DNA from: DASQGA01 sp963762085
GTDB taxonomy: Bacteria > Actinomycetota > Thermoleophilia > Gaiellales > Gaiellaceae
Direction: 5' to 3'
Length of the DNA: 64,000 bases
Assembly: GCA_963762085.1 (NCBI GenBank)
Contig: CAVXJD010000005.1
Location: 124,001 to 188,000, forward strand
How positions within the stretch are numbered: the stretch's first letter is position 1; each line of letters starts with the position of its first letter. The notes under the pieces were generated by a model. That model did not search any database, was not told where the DNA came from, and saw only the letters and a program-made list of their open reading frames with translations. This document shows positions 16,028 through 23,176 of this stretch, piece by piece. The translations under genes were made by a program, and so were the position numbers.

Positions 16028-16101
16028 TCGGGGTGCCCGGATTCGAACCGGGGACCTCGCCGACCCGAACGGCGCGCGCTACCAGGCTGCGCTACACCCC
16101 G
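16028..16101 (-). tRNA. tRNA-Pro (anticodon CGG)
   Basis: A 74-base cloverleaf. The acceptor stem is CGGGGTG/CACCCCG with discriminator A. The D arm is GCGC/GCGC, the anticodon stem CGCCG/CGGCG with loop TTCGGGT (anticodon CGG), and the T arm CCCGG-TTCGAAT-CCGGG. CCA is not encoded. A minus-strand TACCCT nine bases upstream of the 5' end is the probable -10 box, shared head-to-head with the Nif3 gene. Confidence 0.97.
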
Positions 16102-16109
16102 AACGGCAC

Positions 16110-16116
16110 TAGGGTA
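16110..16116. promoter_or_regulatory. Symmetric bidirectional -10 element TAGGGTA
   Basis: TAGGGTA reads as TAGGGT on the plus strand and TACCCT on the minus strand. On the plus strand it ends 6 bases before the proposed Nif3 initiation codon at 16122. On the minus strand it ends 9 bases before the tRNA-Pro 5' end. The same TAnnnTA layout occurs at 10323-10329. Confidence 0.5.
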
Positions 16117-16121
16117 CCGCA

Positions 16122-16865
16122 ATCGCAGGCAGGGACGAGATCCTCGGATTCGCCTCCGAGCTCCTTGAGCTCGACGCCTATCCCGACTACGGGCCAATGG
16201 GCCTCCAGGTCGTGGGTGCGTCCGAGGTGCGAAAGATTGCCTGCGCGGTCTCCTCGTCCCGCGAGCTCTTCGAGCGGGCCGCGGAGCTCGGTGCCCAGCT
16301 GGTCCTCGTCCATCACGGGCTCTTCTGGGATCGTGACTCGCGGGTGATCGGACCCGAGCTGAAAGGCCGCCTGCGCACGCTCTTCGACGCCGATTTGACA
16401 CTCGCGGCCTACCACCTGGCGCTCGATGCCCACCCCGAGCTGGGAAACAACGTGCTGCTCGCACAGGAGCTCGGAGTGGACCCGGTGGAGCGCCTCGCCG
16501 AGATCGGATTCGGCGGCCCGCTGGACCGACCGCAGCCGATGGACGAGTTCGCGACCAGGGTGCGCCAGCGGTTGGACCGGCCACCGCTCGTCTTCTCCTA
16601 CGGCCCCGAGACGATCGAGCGCGTCGCGATCTGCTCGGGCGGCGCCGCACGGCTTCTGACCGACGCCGTCGCCGCAGGCTACGACTGCTTCGTGACCGGA
16701 GAGGCTGCGGAGCCGACGAAGCACGCCGCCAAGGAAGCTGGCATCCACTTCATCGCCGCAGGTCACTACGCGACGGAGACGCTAGGGGTTCGGGCGCTGG
16801 CCGAGCGGATCGCCCAGGAGTTCTCACTCGAGTGGGAGTTCATCGACCTGCCGAATCCCGTCTGA
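16122..16865 (+). CDS. Nif3-like dinuclear metal-centre protein (DUF34/GTP cyclohydrolase I type 2)
   Basis: A widespread family of toroidal hexamers with a two-metal site and no settled role. Metal ligands are visible in LVLVHHGLFW and later GHYATE; the start of the conserved region is PDYGPMGLQV. The only standard start in frame is ATG 16197, which would begin inside that conserved motif. An in-frame TAG precedes the region, so the true start lies between. The frame holds no ATG, GTG or TTG upstream of 16197. An ATC at 16122 lies exactly six bases after a TAGGGT -10 box and would give 247 residues with a normal N-terminus. I list that start as a hypothesis; the gene itself is certain. Confidence 0.8.
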   Translation: MAGRDEILGFASELLELDAYPDYGPMGLQVVGASEVRKIACAVSSSRELFERAAELGAQLVLVHHGLFWDRDSRVIGPELKGRLRTLFDADLTLAAYHLALDAHPELGNNVLLAQELGVDPVERLAEIGFGGPLDRPQPMDEFATRVRQRLDRPPLVFSYGPETIERVAICSGGAARLLTDAVAAGYDCFVTGEAAEPTKHAAKEAGIHFIAAGHYATETLGVRALAERIAQEFSLEWEFIDLPNPV

Positions 16866-16879
16866 CGAGAAACGCTGCT

Positions 16880-17548
16880 CTACGGCAGGCGCCAGAACTC
16901 GCCGGTAAGACCGAGCGCCTCCAGGATCGCCTGGTTCTGGTCACGCGTACGCGGCGCCCACATCGGAGGCAGGCGGTCGCTCCACCACGCGTGAGCGAGC
17001 TCGCTCAGCTTCGCCACGGCGATCGTCGCCCCCGGCTCGCGCCCGCCGAGCCACCGCTGGACGTGCTCCTCCGACCGGAAGAGGTTCATCGTGCTTCAGG
17101 TGAAGACAATGTCGTCCCACCACCGGGACGCGGGGACGAGGCAGTGGAAGAGCAGGCTCTCGTCGTCCGGCCGCTGCCCGCGTACCTCGACGTTGACGGC
17201 CTCGCCGCAGTCGGGGCACGAGGTCTCGATCCGGCCGTCCACGTGGAGAGCGGCACAGATCCCGAACGCATCCCAGGCGCAGTTGGCGTACCACCAGCGG
17301 CCGTCAGCCTGGACGCGGTAAGAGGTAGGGACAGCCGAGAACGGATTCGCCATCCGGATCTCCGCCGTCCCCGGGTTGAGGACCAGCGCGTGTTGATCAT
17401 GCAGCTGCCTCCAGCCCGCGAGAACCTCCTCCGAGGTCAGGCGGGCGGCATCAGCGACCTCGCTCGACGTGGGGGCGCGTCCGAGGTCGACGAAGAGGCT
17501 GTAGGTAAGCGCGCGCAGCCGGAGTTCCCGCTCCTCCATGCCAACCAT
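16880..17548 (-). CDS. MerB-like organomercurial lyase, candidate selenoprotein (in-frame UGA at codon 151)
   Basis: Alkylmercury lyase family: cleaves carbon-mercury bonds by protonolysis. The N-terminal winged-helix region covers about residues 1-65. NCAWDAFGI carries Cys90 and Asp93, matching Cys96 and Asp99 of characterised MerB. TSCPDCG matches its structural cysteine region. At codon 151 (17096-17098) the frame reads TGA, then continues in frame as STMNLFRSEEHVQRW to a TAG at 16880. The TGA sits where MerB has its second catalytic cysteine (Cys159); spacing from the first is 61 codons here and 63 there. A SECIS-like hairpin follows. Translation through UGA gives 222 residues, close to MerB's 212. 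The ATG 17548 has AAAGG upstream and lies 11 bases after the alpha/beta hydrolase stop. A point mutation or sequencing error is the alternative. Confidence 0.75.
17066..17083 (-). promoter_or_regulatory. SECIS-like hairpin downstream of the in-frame UGA
   Basis: In the mRNA sense the sequence is CUCUUCC-GGUC-GGAGGAG: seven consecutive pairs (one G-U) closed by a GGUC loop. Counting the U of the UGA as base 1, the stem spans bases 16-33 and the loop G-G-U bases 23-25. In the E. coli fdhF SECIS, from memory, the loop GGU is at bases 22-24 of the same count. Bacterial SelB recognises a guanine-uracil apex at this distance. Confidence 0.6.
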
Positions 17549-17559
17549 CTTGAAGCCTT

Positions 17560-18414
17560 TCAGACGGTGTCGAGGAAGTCTTCGAGAATTGCGGCGCACT
17601 CCTCCGGGCGCTCCCCGATCAGCAGGTGGCCCGCCCCGGCAATTACGCGGATGGGGGCCCTGAGCCGGCGCGCGTACTCGAAGCCGTCCTCGAGCGGCAC
17701 CATCCGGTCCCGCGAGCCCCAGAGCACGATTCCCGGGCAATCAACGCGGTCGAGATCGAGACGTGGATCGTCATGGATGAGAGCCGCCGAGGCGGCTGCC
17801 ACGTCCGTCGCCTCATGCCCGCCCTCGAGGAAACCGAGGACGGCCTCCGCGGTCAGGTCGCGCGGCAGAGCCGCGCCCCAGTAGCCGAACGTGAGCGCCC
17901 GGAGGGACGATCGGGGCGCGATCAGGTGTCGCAGCCGCGCCGCGTGGCGCGCGGGTTTCAGGAGTCCGGTGAGCGCGAGGAACGCCTCCGCCCGGCGGGA
18001 GGTCGACGAGATGCCGGCCGATCCCACGAGGGCAAGCGCGGAGACCCGGGCTGGGTGGGCCACGGCCAGCCGGAGCGCGACGACGCCGCCCATCGAGTGC
18101 CCGACGAGAGCCGCGCGAGGGGTTGTCTCCTGCTCCAGAATCGCGGCGATGCTGTCCGCGTAGGCGCCGAGGTCCGGATGCCGGCCGATCGAGCCGGAGC
18201 GACCGTGACCCGGGAGGTCGGGGACGAGCACTCGCCTCGAGCGCGCCAGGAGCGGCGCCAGGCGCGTCCAGTTCGTAGCGGCACCGCCGAGGCCATGGAT
18301 CAGAACTACGGGGCGCCCGTCCCCGGCGGCGAAGTACCGCAGACGGACGCCCCCGAACTCTGCAAAGAGCGGGCGAAAACCTTCGAGGAGCGTTGCGTCC
18401 GACATCAGCGACAC
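17560..18414 (-). CDS. Alpha/beta-fold hydrolase
   Basis: A 284-residue single-domain hydrolase. The oxyanion region is VVLIHGLGG, the nucleophile elbow GHSMGG (Ser), the acid Asp lies in LWGSRDRMVP, and the His in GAGHLLIGERP. PDLPGHGRS is also standard. It resembles esterase/lipase or meta-cleavage hydrolase types; the substrate cannot be named. It is followed after 11 bases by the MerB-like gene, so the two probably share a transcript. The start may be GTG 18414 or ATG 18405; neither has a clear ribosome-binding site. Confidence 0.9.
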   Translation of the reverse strand: MSLMSDATLLEGFRPLFAEFGGVRLRYFAAGDGRPVVLIHGLGGAATNWTRLAPLLARSRRVLVPDLPGHGRSGSIGRHPDLGAYADSIAAILEQETTPRAALVGHSMGGVVALRLAVAHPARVSALALVGSAGISSTSRRAEAFLALTGLLKPARHAARLRHLIAPRSSLRALTFGYWGAALPRDLTAEAVLGFLEGGHEATDVAAASAALIHDDPRLDLDRVDCPGIVLWGSRDRMVPLEDGFEYARRLRAPIRVIAGAGHLLIGERPEECAAILEDFLDTV

Positions 18415-18486
18415 GTATTCTTCCGTCCATGAAGCACGGAGCCAGACGCCTTTGAGCTCCCCCGCCTCCGATGTCTTTGCGGCGCC

Positions 18487-18518
18487 AAGCCCGCCTGTCT
18501 CATGACGGCGGGCTTTTT
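18487..18518 (+). terminator. Rho-independent terminator or attenuator upstream of a small HTH gene
   Basis: AAGCCCGCC pairs with GGCGGGCTT across an 11-base loop and the descending arm runs into TTTTT. The layout is a strong intrinsic terminator for plus-strand transcription. No plus-strand gene ends here; the HTH gene begins 25 bases downstream. It may end a short RNA that starts after 18420, or attenuate the HTH gene. Confidence 0.75.
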
Positions 18519-18542
18519 CGTACCCGACTGAAAGGAGCGTTC

Positions 18543-18713
18543 GTGGCCAACCACCTCACGCCCGAGGAGCTGTCGAAAGAGCTTGGAATCGACCGGACCG
18601 AGGTGATCCGCCTTTGCGTCCAGGAGTCGGTGCCGATCTACCAGGGAAAGATCGACAAGATGCTCTTCCAGGCTCAGCTCCAGGCGTTGAGCGCCGGCCC
18701 GGCGTCCAGATAG
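18543..18713 (+). CDS. Small helix-turn-helix protein
   Basis: A 56-residue protein starting at GTG 18543 behind AAAGGAG. Residues LTPEELSKELGIDRTEVIRLCVQE read as an excisionase- or MerR-like HTH (first helix LTPEELSKELG, recognition helix DRTEVIRLCV), followed by PIYQGKIDK and a short helix. It could bind DNA or act as a small adaptor. An upstream in-frame ATG (18471) would place a terminator hairpin inside the coding region, so it was not used. It is bracketed by two GC-rich hairpins and is convergent with ku. No function is known to me. Confidence 0.72.
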   Translation: MANHLTPEELSKELGIDRTEVIRLCVQESVPIYQGKIDKMLFQAQLQALSAGPASR

Positions 18714-18719
18714 ACCCAA

Positions 18720-18737
18720 GGGCGGGAAAGCCCGCCC
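18720..18737. terminator. Bidirectional hairpin between the HTH gene and ku
   Basis: GGGCGGG-AAAG-CCCGCCC forms a perfect 7-bp stem with a 4-base loop, 6 bases after the HTH stop and 6 bases after the ku stop on the other strand. There is no T-run on either side, so the terminator call rests on position and stem strength. Confidence 0.5.
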
Positions 18738-18743
18738 GACAAC

Positions 18744-19580
18744 CTAGCTCGCTGCCGCTTTTTTCCGGGACGATCCGCTCTGCTTCGCCTTCGCGGGCGC
18801 CTTCTGCTTGTGCGCCTCTGCAACGGACTGCTTCAGCGCCTCCATGAGATCGATCACCGGCACGGGAGCCGCCGGCTCGGGCTGCTTGATCTCCTCGCCC
18901 GCAACCTTCGCCTCGAGCATGCGCCTGAGGTCGTTTCGATACTCGTTCTCGAAGTCGGTTGGATCGAACTCGCCCACGAGGCTCTCGACGAGCTGGAGCG
19001 CCATCTTCAGCTCTTCCTTGCTCGCGTCCGTCTCCTCCACGGCCTCATCGATCTCTGAGCGCGAGCGAATGTCCTCGGCGAAGTACAGCGTCTCGAGGGC
19101 GAGTGAGTCTCCGAGTGTGCGGATGAGGCAGAGGTTCTCCTTGCCCCAGAGGACGAACTTGCCCACGGCGCCGACCTTCGCCTCCTGCATCGCGCGGAGG
19201 AGCAGGACGTATGGCCGCCGCTGGGCCGCCGCCGTGGCCGGTGCCAGATAGTACGCCCGGTCGAAGTAAATCGGGTCGACTTCCTCGACCGGGACGAATC
19301 GGAGGATGTCGATCGATTGCGAACGCTGGACGGCGACAGCCTCGAGGTCAGACTCCTCGACGAAGACGAACTGCCCCTTCGAGAACTCCCAGCCCTTGAC
19401 GAGCTCGTCGGCCTCCACGTCCCGCTCGTGGAACGGGCAGTAGCGCTTCTGCTTGATCGGTGTCCCGCACTCGCGATGCAGGGTGCGGAACGAGGTGTCC
19501 TGCCGCTGCTGCGCGACGGCCAGCCCGATCGGGATGTTGACCAGGCCAAAGTTGATGGATCCGTTCCAGATCGTGCGCAT
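18744..19580 (-). CDS. ku: Ku, DNA end-binding protein of bacterial NHEJ
   Basis: A 278-residue homodimeric ring protein that binds double-strand break ends and recruits LigD. The N-terminus MRTIWNGSINFGLVNIPI is the standard bacterial Ku opening, and GKENLCLIRTLGDSLAL is another core motif. The C-terminal tail is rich in Lys, Ala and Gln, like the basic tails that aid DNA binding. The ATG 19580 was chosen on that conserved opening; a longer in-frame start lies at 19673. No ligD is present in the window. Confidence 0.97.
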   Translation of the reverse strand: MRTIWNGSINFGLVNIPIGLAVAQQRQDTSFRTLHRECGTPIKQKRYCPFHERDVEADELVKGWEFSKGQFVFVEESDLEAVAVQRSQSIDILRFVPVEEVDPIYFDRAYYLAPATAAAQRRPYVLLLRAMQEAKVGAVGKFVLWGKENLCLIRTLGDSLALETLYFAEDIRSRSEIDEAVEETDASKEELKMALQLVESLVGEFDPTDFENEYRNDLRRMLEAKVAGEEIKQPEPAAPVPVIDLMEALKQSVAEAHKQKAPAKAKQSGSSRKKAAAS

Positions 19581-19717
19581 AGCAAGCCTCAGCGTATCGG
19601 GGACCGGCGTGATTCTGCACGGAAGAAAGGTTCCCTTCCACCCCACTCGAAGGAACAAATCGGTGTCCGGCAACGCCCGGCTGCGCCAGGGGCCTGACTC
19701 GCTAGGTTAAGGCGCCG

Positions 19718-20860
19718 CTACAGGCGCCGGGCGCCGACGTATGTCGACGCATACCACGAGTCCGAAAGGCTCGAGATCTTCACGACATCGCCGGTGTGCG
19801 GTGCGTGGATGAACGATCCCCCGCCGATGTAGATGCCCGCATGTCCGAGCCCGTCGAAGAAGACGAGGTCTCCGGCGGCCAGCTGGTCGCGGCTGACCGG
19901 GCTGCCGTAGCCGTACTGCATGGCGGCATTGTGCGGGAGCGAGATCCCGACCTGGGCGTACACGTACATGATGAACCCGGAGCAATCGAAACCGCTCGGC
20001 GACGCCCCGCCCCAGACGTATGGAACGCCGAGGTAGCTCATCGCGATCCCGACGACACCACCGTGGGTCGAGGGTGGCGGAGAGCTGCCCGTTGCTCCGT
20101 CTGCGGCCGGCGTGGAAACTGTTGAACTGGAGGACCCGCCGCTCTGCTGCTGGTCGACGACCTGCTGGGCCTGCTCCTGCAGACGGCGCTGGCGCTCTGC
20201 CTCCTCCGCCTTGATCTTCTCGATCTGATCCTTGATCGACGCGAGCAGCCGCTGCCTCTCCGCGAGCTGTCCTTCGATCACACGCCGGCGCTCCGCCCGC
20301 TCGGCCAGCACCTGCTCCTGCTGCACGCGAGCGATCGCGAGCTTCTTCTCCCGGCGCTTGATCTCTGCCCGGTAGCTCCTGATCTCGCTGATCACGCGGG
20401 AATCCTCCGCCGACACACGGCTGATCGTGTCGACGCGGTCAAGGAGCTCACTAAGGCTCCGTGACCCAAGCAGAACCTCGAGGACGTTGTCGTCGCCGCT
20501 CTTGTAGAGGGCGAGGAGCCTGTTCGCAAGGGTGGCCTGCGCGCTCTTGAAGTTGCCCCGGGCGATCACGAGGTGGCGCTGGTTCACCTTCTCCTCGGCG
20601 CGGATCGCGTCAAGTTTCATCTGGGCCGCGTTGTAGGCGTCGACGGCCTTGTCGAGGCTCGAGTCGATGGACTGGATCTCGCCCAGCACGCGCTGGGCCT
20701 CGGCCTGCTTCGCCGAGACGGTCGGCGAGGCCGTGGAGGAGGTGGCCGCGAGGAGCGCGGTAACAGCGACCAGCAGTGCTACTGCCGTCTTTCGTCTACG
20801 AGGCTGGATCAGTTGGCTCCGGAGTTGGGGCACACGGACAGGGGGCGAGCAGGCGCGCAA
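19718..20860 (-). CDS. Secreted NlpC/P60 peptidoglycan hydrolase with coiled-coil domain
   Basis: A 380-residue exported protein: signal sequence (about 25-45), long coiled coil (about 48-230, with LLGSRSLSELLDRVDTIS), Ser/Pro linker, and an NlpC/P60 domain from about 265. The catalytic Cys is in FDCSGF, the His in GLGHAGIYIG, and a third polar residue follows near HAPHTG. It should cleave D-Glu-diamino acid peptide bonds in cell-wall stem peptides, like RipA-type separation enzymes. The start (TTG 20860 or GTG 20833) is uncertain. A TGTTACCAT extended -10 lies at 20890-20895. It is divergent from the related 3D-domain gene. Confidence 0.92.
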   Translation of the reverse strand: MRACSPPVRVPQLRSQLIQPRRRKTAVALLVAVTALLAATSSTASPTVSAKQAEAQRVLGEIQSIDSSLDKAVDAYNAAQMKLDAIRAEEKVNQRHLVIARGNFKSAQATLANRLLALYKSGDDNVLEVLLGSRSLSELLDRVDTISRVSAEDSRVISEIRSYRAEIKRREKKLAIARVQQEQVLAERAERRRVIEGQLAERQRLLASIKDQIEKIKAEEAERQRRLQEQAQQVVDQQQSGGSSSSTVSTPAADGATGSSPPPSTHGGVVGIAMSYLGVPYVWGGASPSGFDCSGFIMYVYAQVGISLPHNAAMQYGYGSPVSRDQLAAGDLVFFDGLGHAGIYIGGGSFIHAPHTGDVVKISSLSDSWYASTYVGARRL

Positions 20861-20977
20861 ACTGGGCTGGGCGACGCCACAAGCGGAGGATGGTAACAGC
20901 GAGGGCGGCCAGGAGCCAGGAGAACGGCTTGTGCCGTCGGATACGACCCTACCTGGTCGCCGTTTTCCCTGCCTTGC

Positions 20978-20983
20978 TAGGGT
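20978..20983 (+). promoter_or_regulatory. Extended -10 box of the 3D-domain gene
   Basis: TGCTAGGGT places an extended -10 hexamer nine bases before the GTG at 20993. With transcription starting about seven bases after the box the mRNA would have almost no leader, and no ribosome-binding site is present. Confidence 0.45.
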
Positions 20984-20992
20984 GGCCGCCTC

Positions 20993-22051
20993 GTGCGCGG
21001 GCGTCTGCTTCCACGAGGGGCTCGCATTGCGGTTGCGGCCCCGGCCTTGGCGGTGGCACTCCTGGCGTCGGCCGGTGCGCGCGCCGACGACCCCGGGATG
21101 CTCCGAAGTCAGAGCGACCAGCTGCGCTCCGAAAACGCAGCCCTGGCCGACCGTGCGCAGGCGGCCGTCCTCGAGTTGTACGCGCTCGAGTCCCGCCTCG
21201 CACGCGCCGAACGGCGCCTGGTGACTCTTCGCGCCCGCTCGCAGCAGCTGGCAGAGCGGCGCGACGAAGCGAGGCGAAACCTTCAGATCCTCCGCCGTGC
21301 GCTGGCCCTAGCCGAAGCCCAGCTCGGCGAGCGGTTGCGCACCCTCTACATCGACGGTGATGCCGATCCCCTGGAGATCCTCCTCGGGTCGCGATCCCTC
21401 GACGAGGCGCTCACAGGGCTCGACAACCTCGGACGGCTCGCGCGCCAGGACCGGGAGATCATCTCGGACGTCAAGGAGACGCGCGCGGACGTCCGGACCG
21501 CCCTGAGGACGCTTGCGGCGGAGCAGGCTCGCCTTACGCGGCTGACGGCCGACGCGGAAGCGGCCCGCGATGCCCTCCTGGCCGCTCGCTCCGACCGAGC
21601 CGGCTATCTCGCCGGACTTCGTAACCAGCAAGCGCTGAACGCGGCCCAGATCGACAACCTGACCGAGCAGGCGCAGGCTGCGGAGGTGAAGTCCCACGAG
21701 ATCGAGAGCGGAAGCCCGTCCGGCTCGGGTAGCTCCTCGGGCTCGTCCGGGTCACCGCCTGCAACCCCGACGGCGGCCCCGGCCGGGCCGGGCACCCAGT
21801 TGACCGTCCAGTCCACGGGATATGCCCTGCGCGGCACGACGGCGACCGGCATCCAGACGAGCTGGGGCGTGATCGCTGTCGACCCGAGCGTGATCCCGCT
21901 CGGCACCCGGATGACCGTACCCGGCTACGGAGAAGGCGTCGCGGCGGACACGGGCGGCGCGGTCCAGGGCCTCATCATCGACCTGTGGTTCCCGACCCGC
22001 GAACAGGCGCTGGCCTGGGGCCGGAGAACGGTCACGATCACTCTCCACTAG
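20993..22051 (+). CDS. Secreted coiled-coil protein with C-terminal 3D domain
   Basis: A 352-residue exported protein. A signal peptide (about 1-31) is followed by a coiled coil (about 38-235), a Ser/Gly/Pro linker, and a 3D domain named for three aspartates: Asp in VIAVDPSVIPLGT, in AADTGG and in IIDLWF. 3D domains have a double-psi barrel related to MltA/RlpA lytic transglycosylases, so glycan-strand cleavage is likely. The coiled coil contains LYIDGDADPLEILLGSRSL, closely matching the divergent NlpC/P60 gene, so the two are paralogues with different catalytic ends. It starts at GTG 20993. Confidence 0.88.
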   Translation: MRGRLLPRGARIAVAAPALAVALLASAGARADDPGMLRSQSDQLRSENAALADRAQAAVLELYALESRLARAERRLVTLRARSQQLAERRDEARRNLQILRRALALAEAQLGERLRTLYIDGDADPLEILLGSRSLDEALTGLDNLGRLARQDREIISDVKETRADVRTALRTLAAEQARLTRLTADAEAARDALLAARSDRAGYLAGLRNQQALNAAQIDNLTEQAQAAEVKSHEIESGSPSGSGSSSGSSGSPPATPTAAPAGPGTQLTVQSTGYALRGTTATGIQTSWGVIAVDPSVIPLGTRMTVPGYGEGVAADTGGAVQGLIIDLWFPTREQALAWGRRTVTITLH

Positions 22052-22085
22052 AATTCGTCTGCCTCAGATAGCCAGGGGAGGGACG

Positions 22086-22778
22086 ATGAGCGGGGGTGCG
22101 GTGCCAGAGGAAGTGCATGTCGAAAAGACGCTCGACGAGCTGCGCGTTCTCCTGGTCGACGACCATGACCTCTTCAGAAGCGGCCTCGTCAACCTCCTCG
22201 CAGAGCACGGGCTGCACGTCGTCGGCGAGGCCGAGAACGGGGAGGTCGCGCTCCGGCTCGTCCGCGAGCTCGCTCCCGACGTGGTGATCATGGATCTCAA
22301 CATGCCGGGCCCGTCCGGCGTCGAGGTAATCCGCCAGATGGCGACGATCGCACCGCTGACGCGCGTCGTGGTGCTCACCATCTCCGCCGACGACAGCGAC
22401 GTCATCAACGCCGTCATGAGTGGCGCCTGCGGCTACCTCCTCAAGGATTCTTCGGTCGACCAGCTGATCGCCGGCATCCGCTCGGCGGCCGCCGGCGAAT
22501 CCCTCATCTCGCCCCAGATCGCGGCCAAGATGCTCCAGATGTTGCGCGCCCAGCGTTCGACCGTCGACGCCGCCGAGACGATCAGAGCCGAGCTGTCCGA
22601 GCGCGAGATAGAGGTTCTGAAGCTGATCGCGAACGGCAACGACAACGCGGAGATCGCGCGTGCGCTCTTCATCAGCCCGAAGACCGTGAAGAACCACATC
22701 TCGAACATCCTCATGAAGCTCCAGATGGAGAACCGCATCCAGGCGGCGGTCTACGCCGTCCGAAGCGGGATCGTCTAA
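22086..22778 (+). CDS. NarL/FixJ-type response regulator
   Basis: A 230-residue two-domain regulator. The receiver has the acidic pair in LLVDDHD (25-26), the phospho-acceptor Asp70 in IMDLNMPGPSG, the switch Thr in VVVLTISADDSD and the Lys in YLLKDS. The C-terminal LuxR HTH is SEREIEVLKLIANGNDN ... SPKTVKNHISNILMKL. It is preceded by GGGGAGGG and a TAGAAT -10 that overlaps the stop of the 3D gene. No histidine kinase lies nearby, so its partner is elsewhere. Confidence 0.96.
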   Translation: MSGGAVPEEVHVEKTLDELRVLLVDDHDLFRSGLVNLLAEHGLHVVGEAENGEVALRLVRELAPDVVIMDLNMPGPSGVEVIRQMATIAPLTRVVVLTISADDSDVINAVMSGACGYLLKDSSVDQLIAGIRSAAAGESLISPQIAAKMLQMLRAQRSTVDAAETIRAELSEREIEVLKLIANGNDNAEIARALFISPKTVKNHISNILMKLQMENRIQAAVYAVRSGIV

Positions 22779-22783
22779 GCCTT

Positions 22784-23110
22784 CTAGCCGTTCAGCGACA
22801 CTGCGCGACGAGCATGAATCCGCTGGCGCAGGAGCTCGAGCAGCGCCCTGAGGCGGACAAGCTCCGCCTCGCTCTCCGTGCGCCGGTCGGAGAGGCTCCT
22901 GAGCTCCTCGAGCTGGATCGGGTCCTCGTCACCCTGAACCAGCTCCCCGATCTGCTTCTCGATTCGGACACGCTCGGTTTCGAGCAGAAGCGCTCGTGCG
23001 CATCCGTCCGTGAGCGTATTCTCCATCTCCGCGAGCCCTGCCTCGTCGTCAGGGGCCGCGTCGAGGAGTGCGCGAATCTGGTCCAGCAGGAGGGGGAAAT
23101 CGTTCGACAT
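22784..23110 (-). CDS. Hypothetical acidic coiled-coil protein
   Basis: A 108-residue, highly charged helical protein (MSNDFPLLLDQIRALLDAAP at the start, then long E/R/L-rich helices). The ATG 23110 was preferred to one at 23152, since only the shorter form begins just after a promoter-like TACTAG. No domain was recognised. It is convergent with the response regulator (5-base gap) and divergent from the PBP4-type gene. Confidence 0.65.
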   Translation of the reverse strand: MSNDFPLLLDQIRALLDAAPDDEAGLAEMENTLTDGCARALLLETERVRIEKQIGELVQGDEDPIQLEELRSLSDRRTESEAELVRLRALLELLRQRIHARRAVSLNG

Positions 23111-23176
23111 CGCCGTCTCTCTAGTATCGAGGCGCTGCCGCCGGGCGACCATGGGCCGGTAGGCCTATCTTCGCCG

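Noticed and set aside
16880..17089. A separate 69-residue gene starting at ATG 17089
   Set aside because: It has no ribosome-binding site, is the exact C-terminal part of the MerB family and is in frame with the upstream part across the TGA.
16880..17548. MerB-like gene as a simple pseudogene
   Set aside because: Not excluded, but the only lesion is TGA at the catalytic Cys with a well-placed SECIS-like hairpin, and the rest shows no decay.
19711..19728. GGCGCC-gctaca-GGCGCC hairpin at the end of the NlpC/P60 gene as a terminator
   Set aside because: Only 6-bp arms overlapping the stop codon and no T-run; too weak to list.
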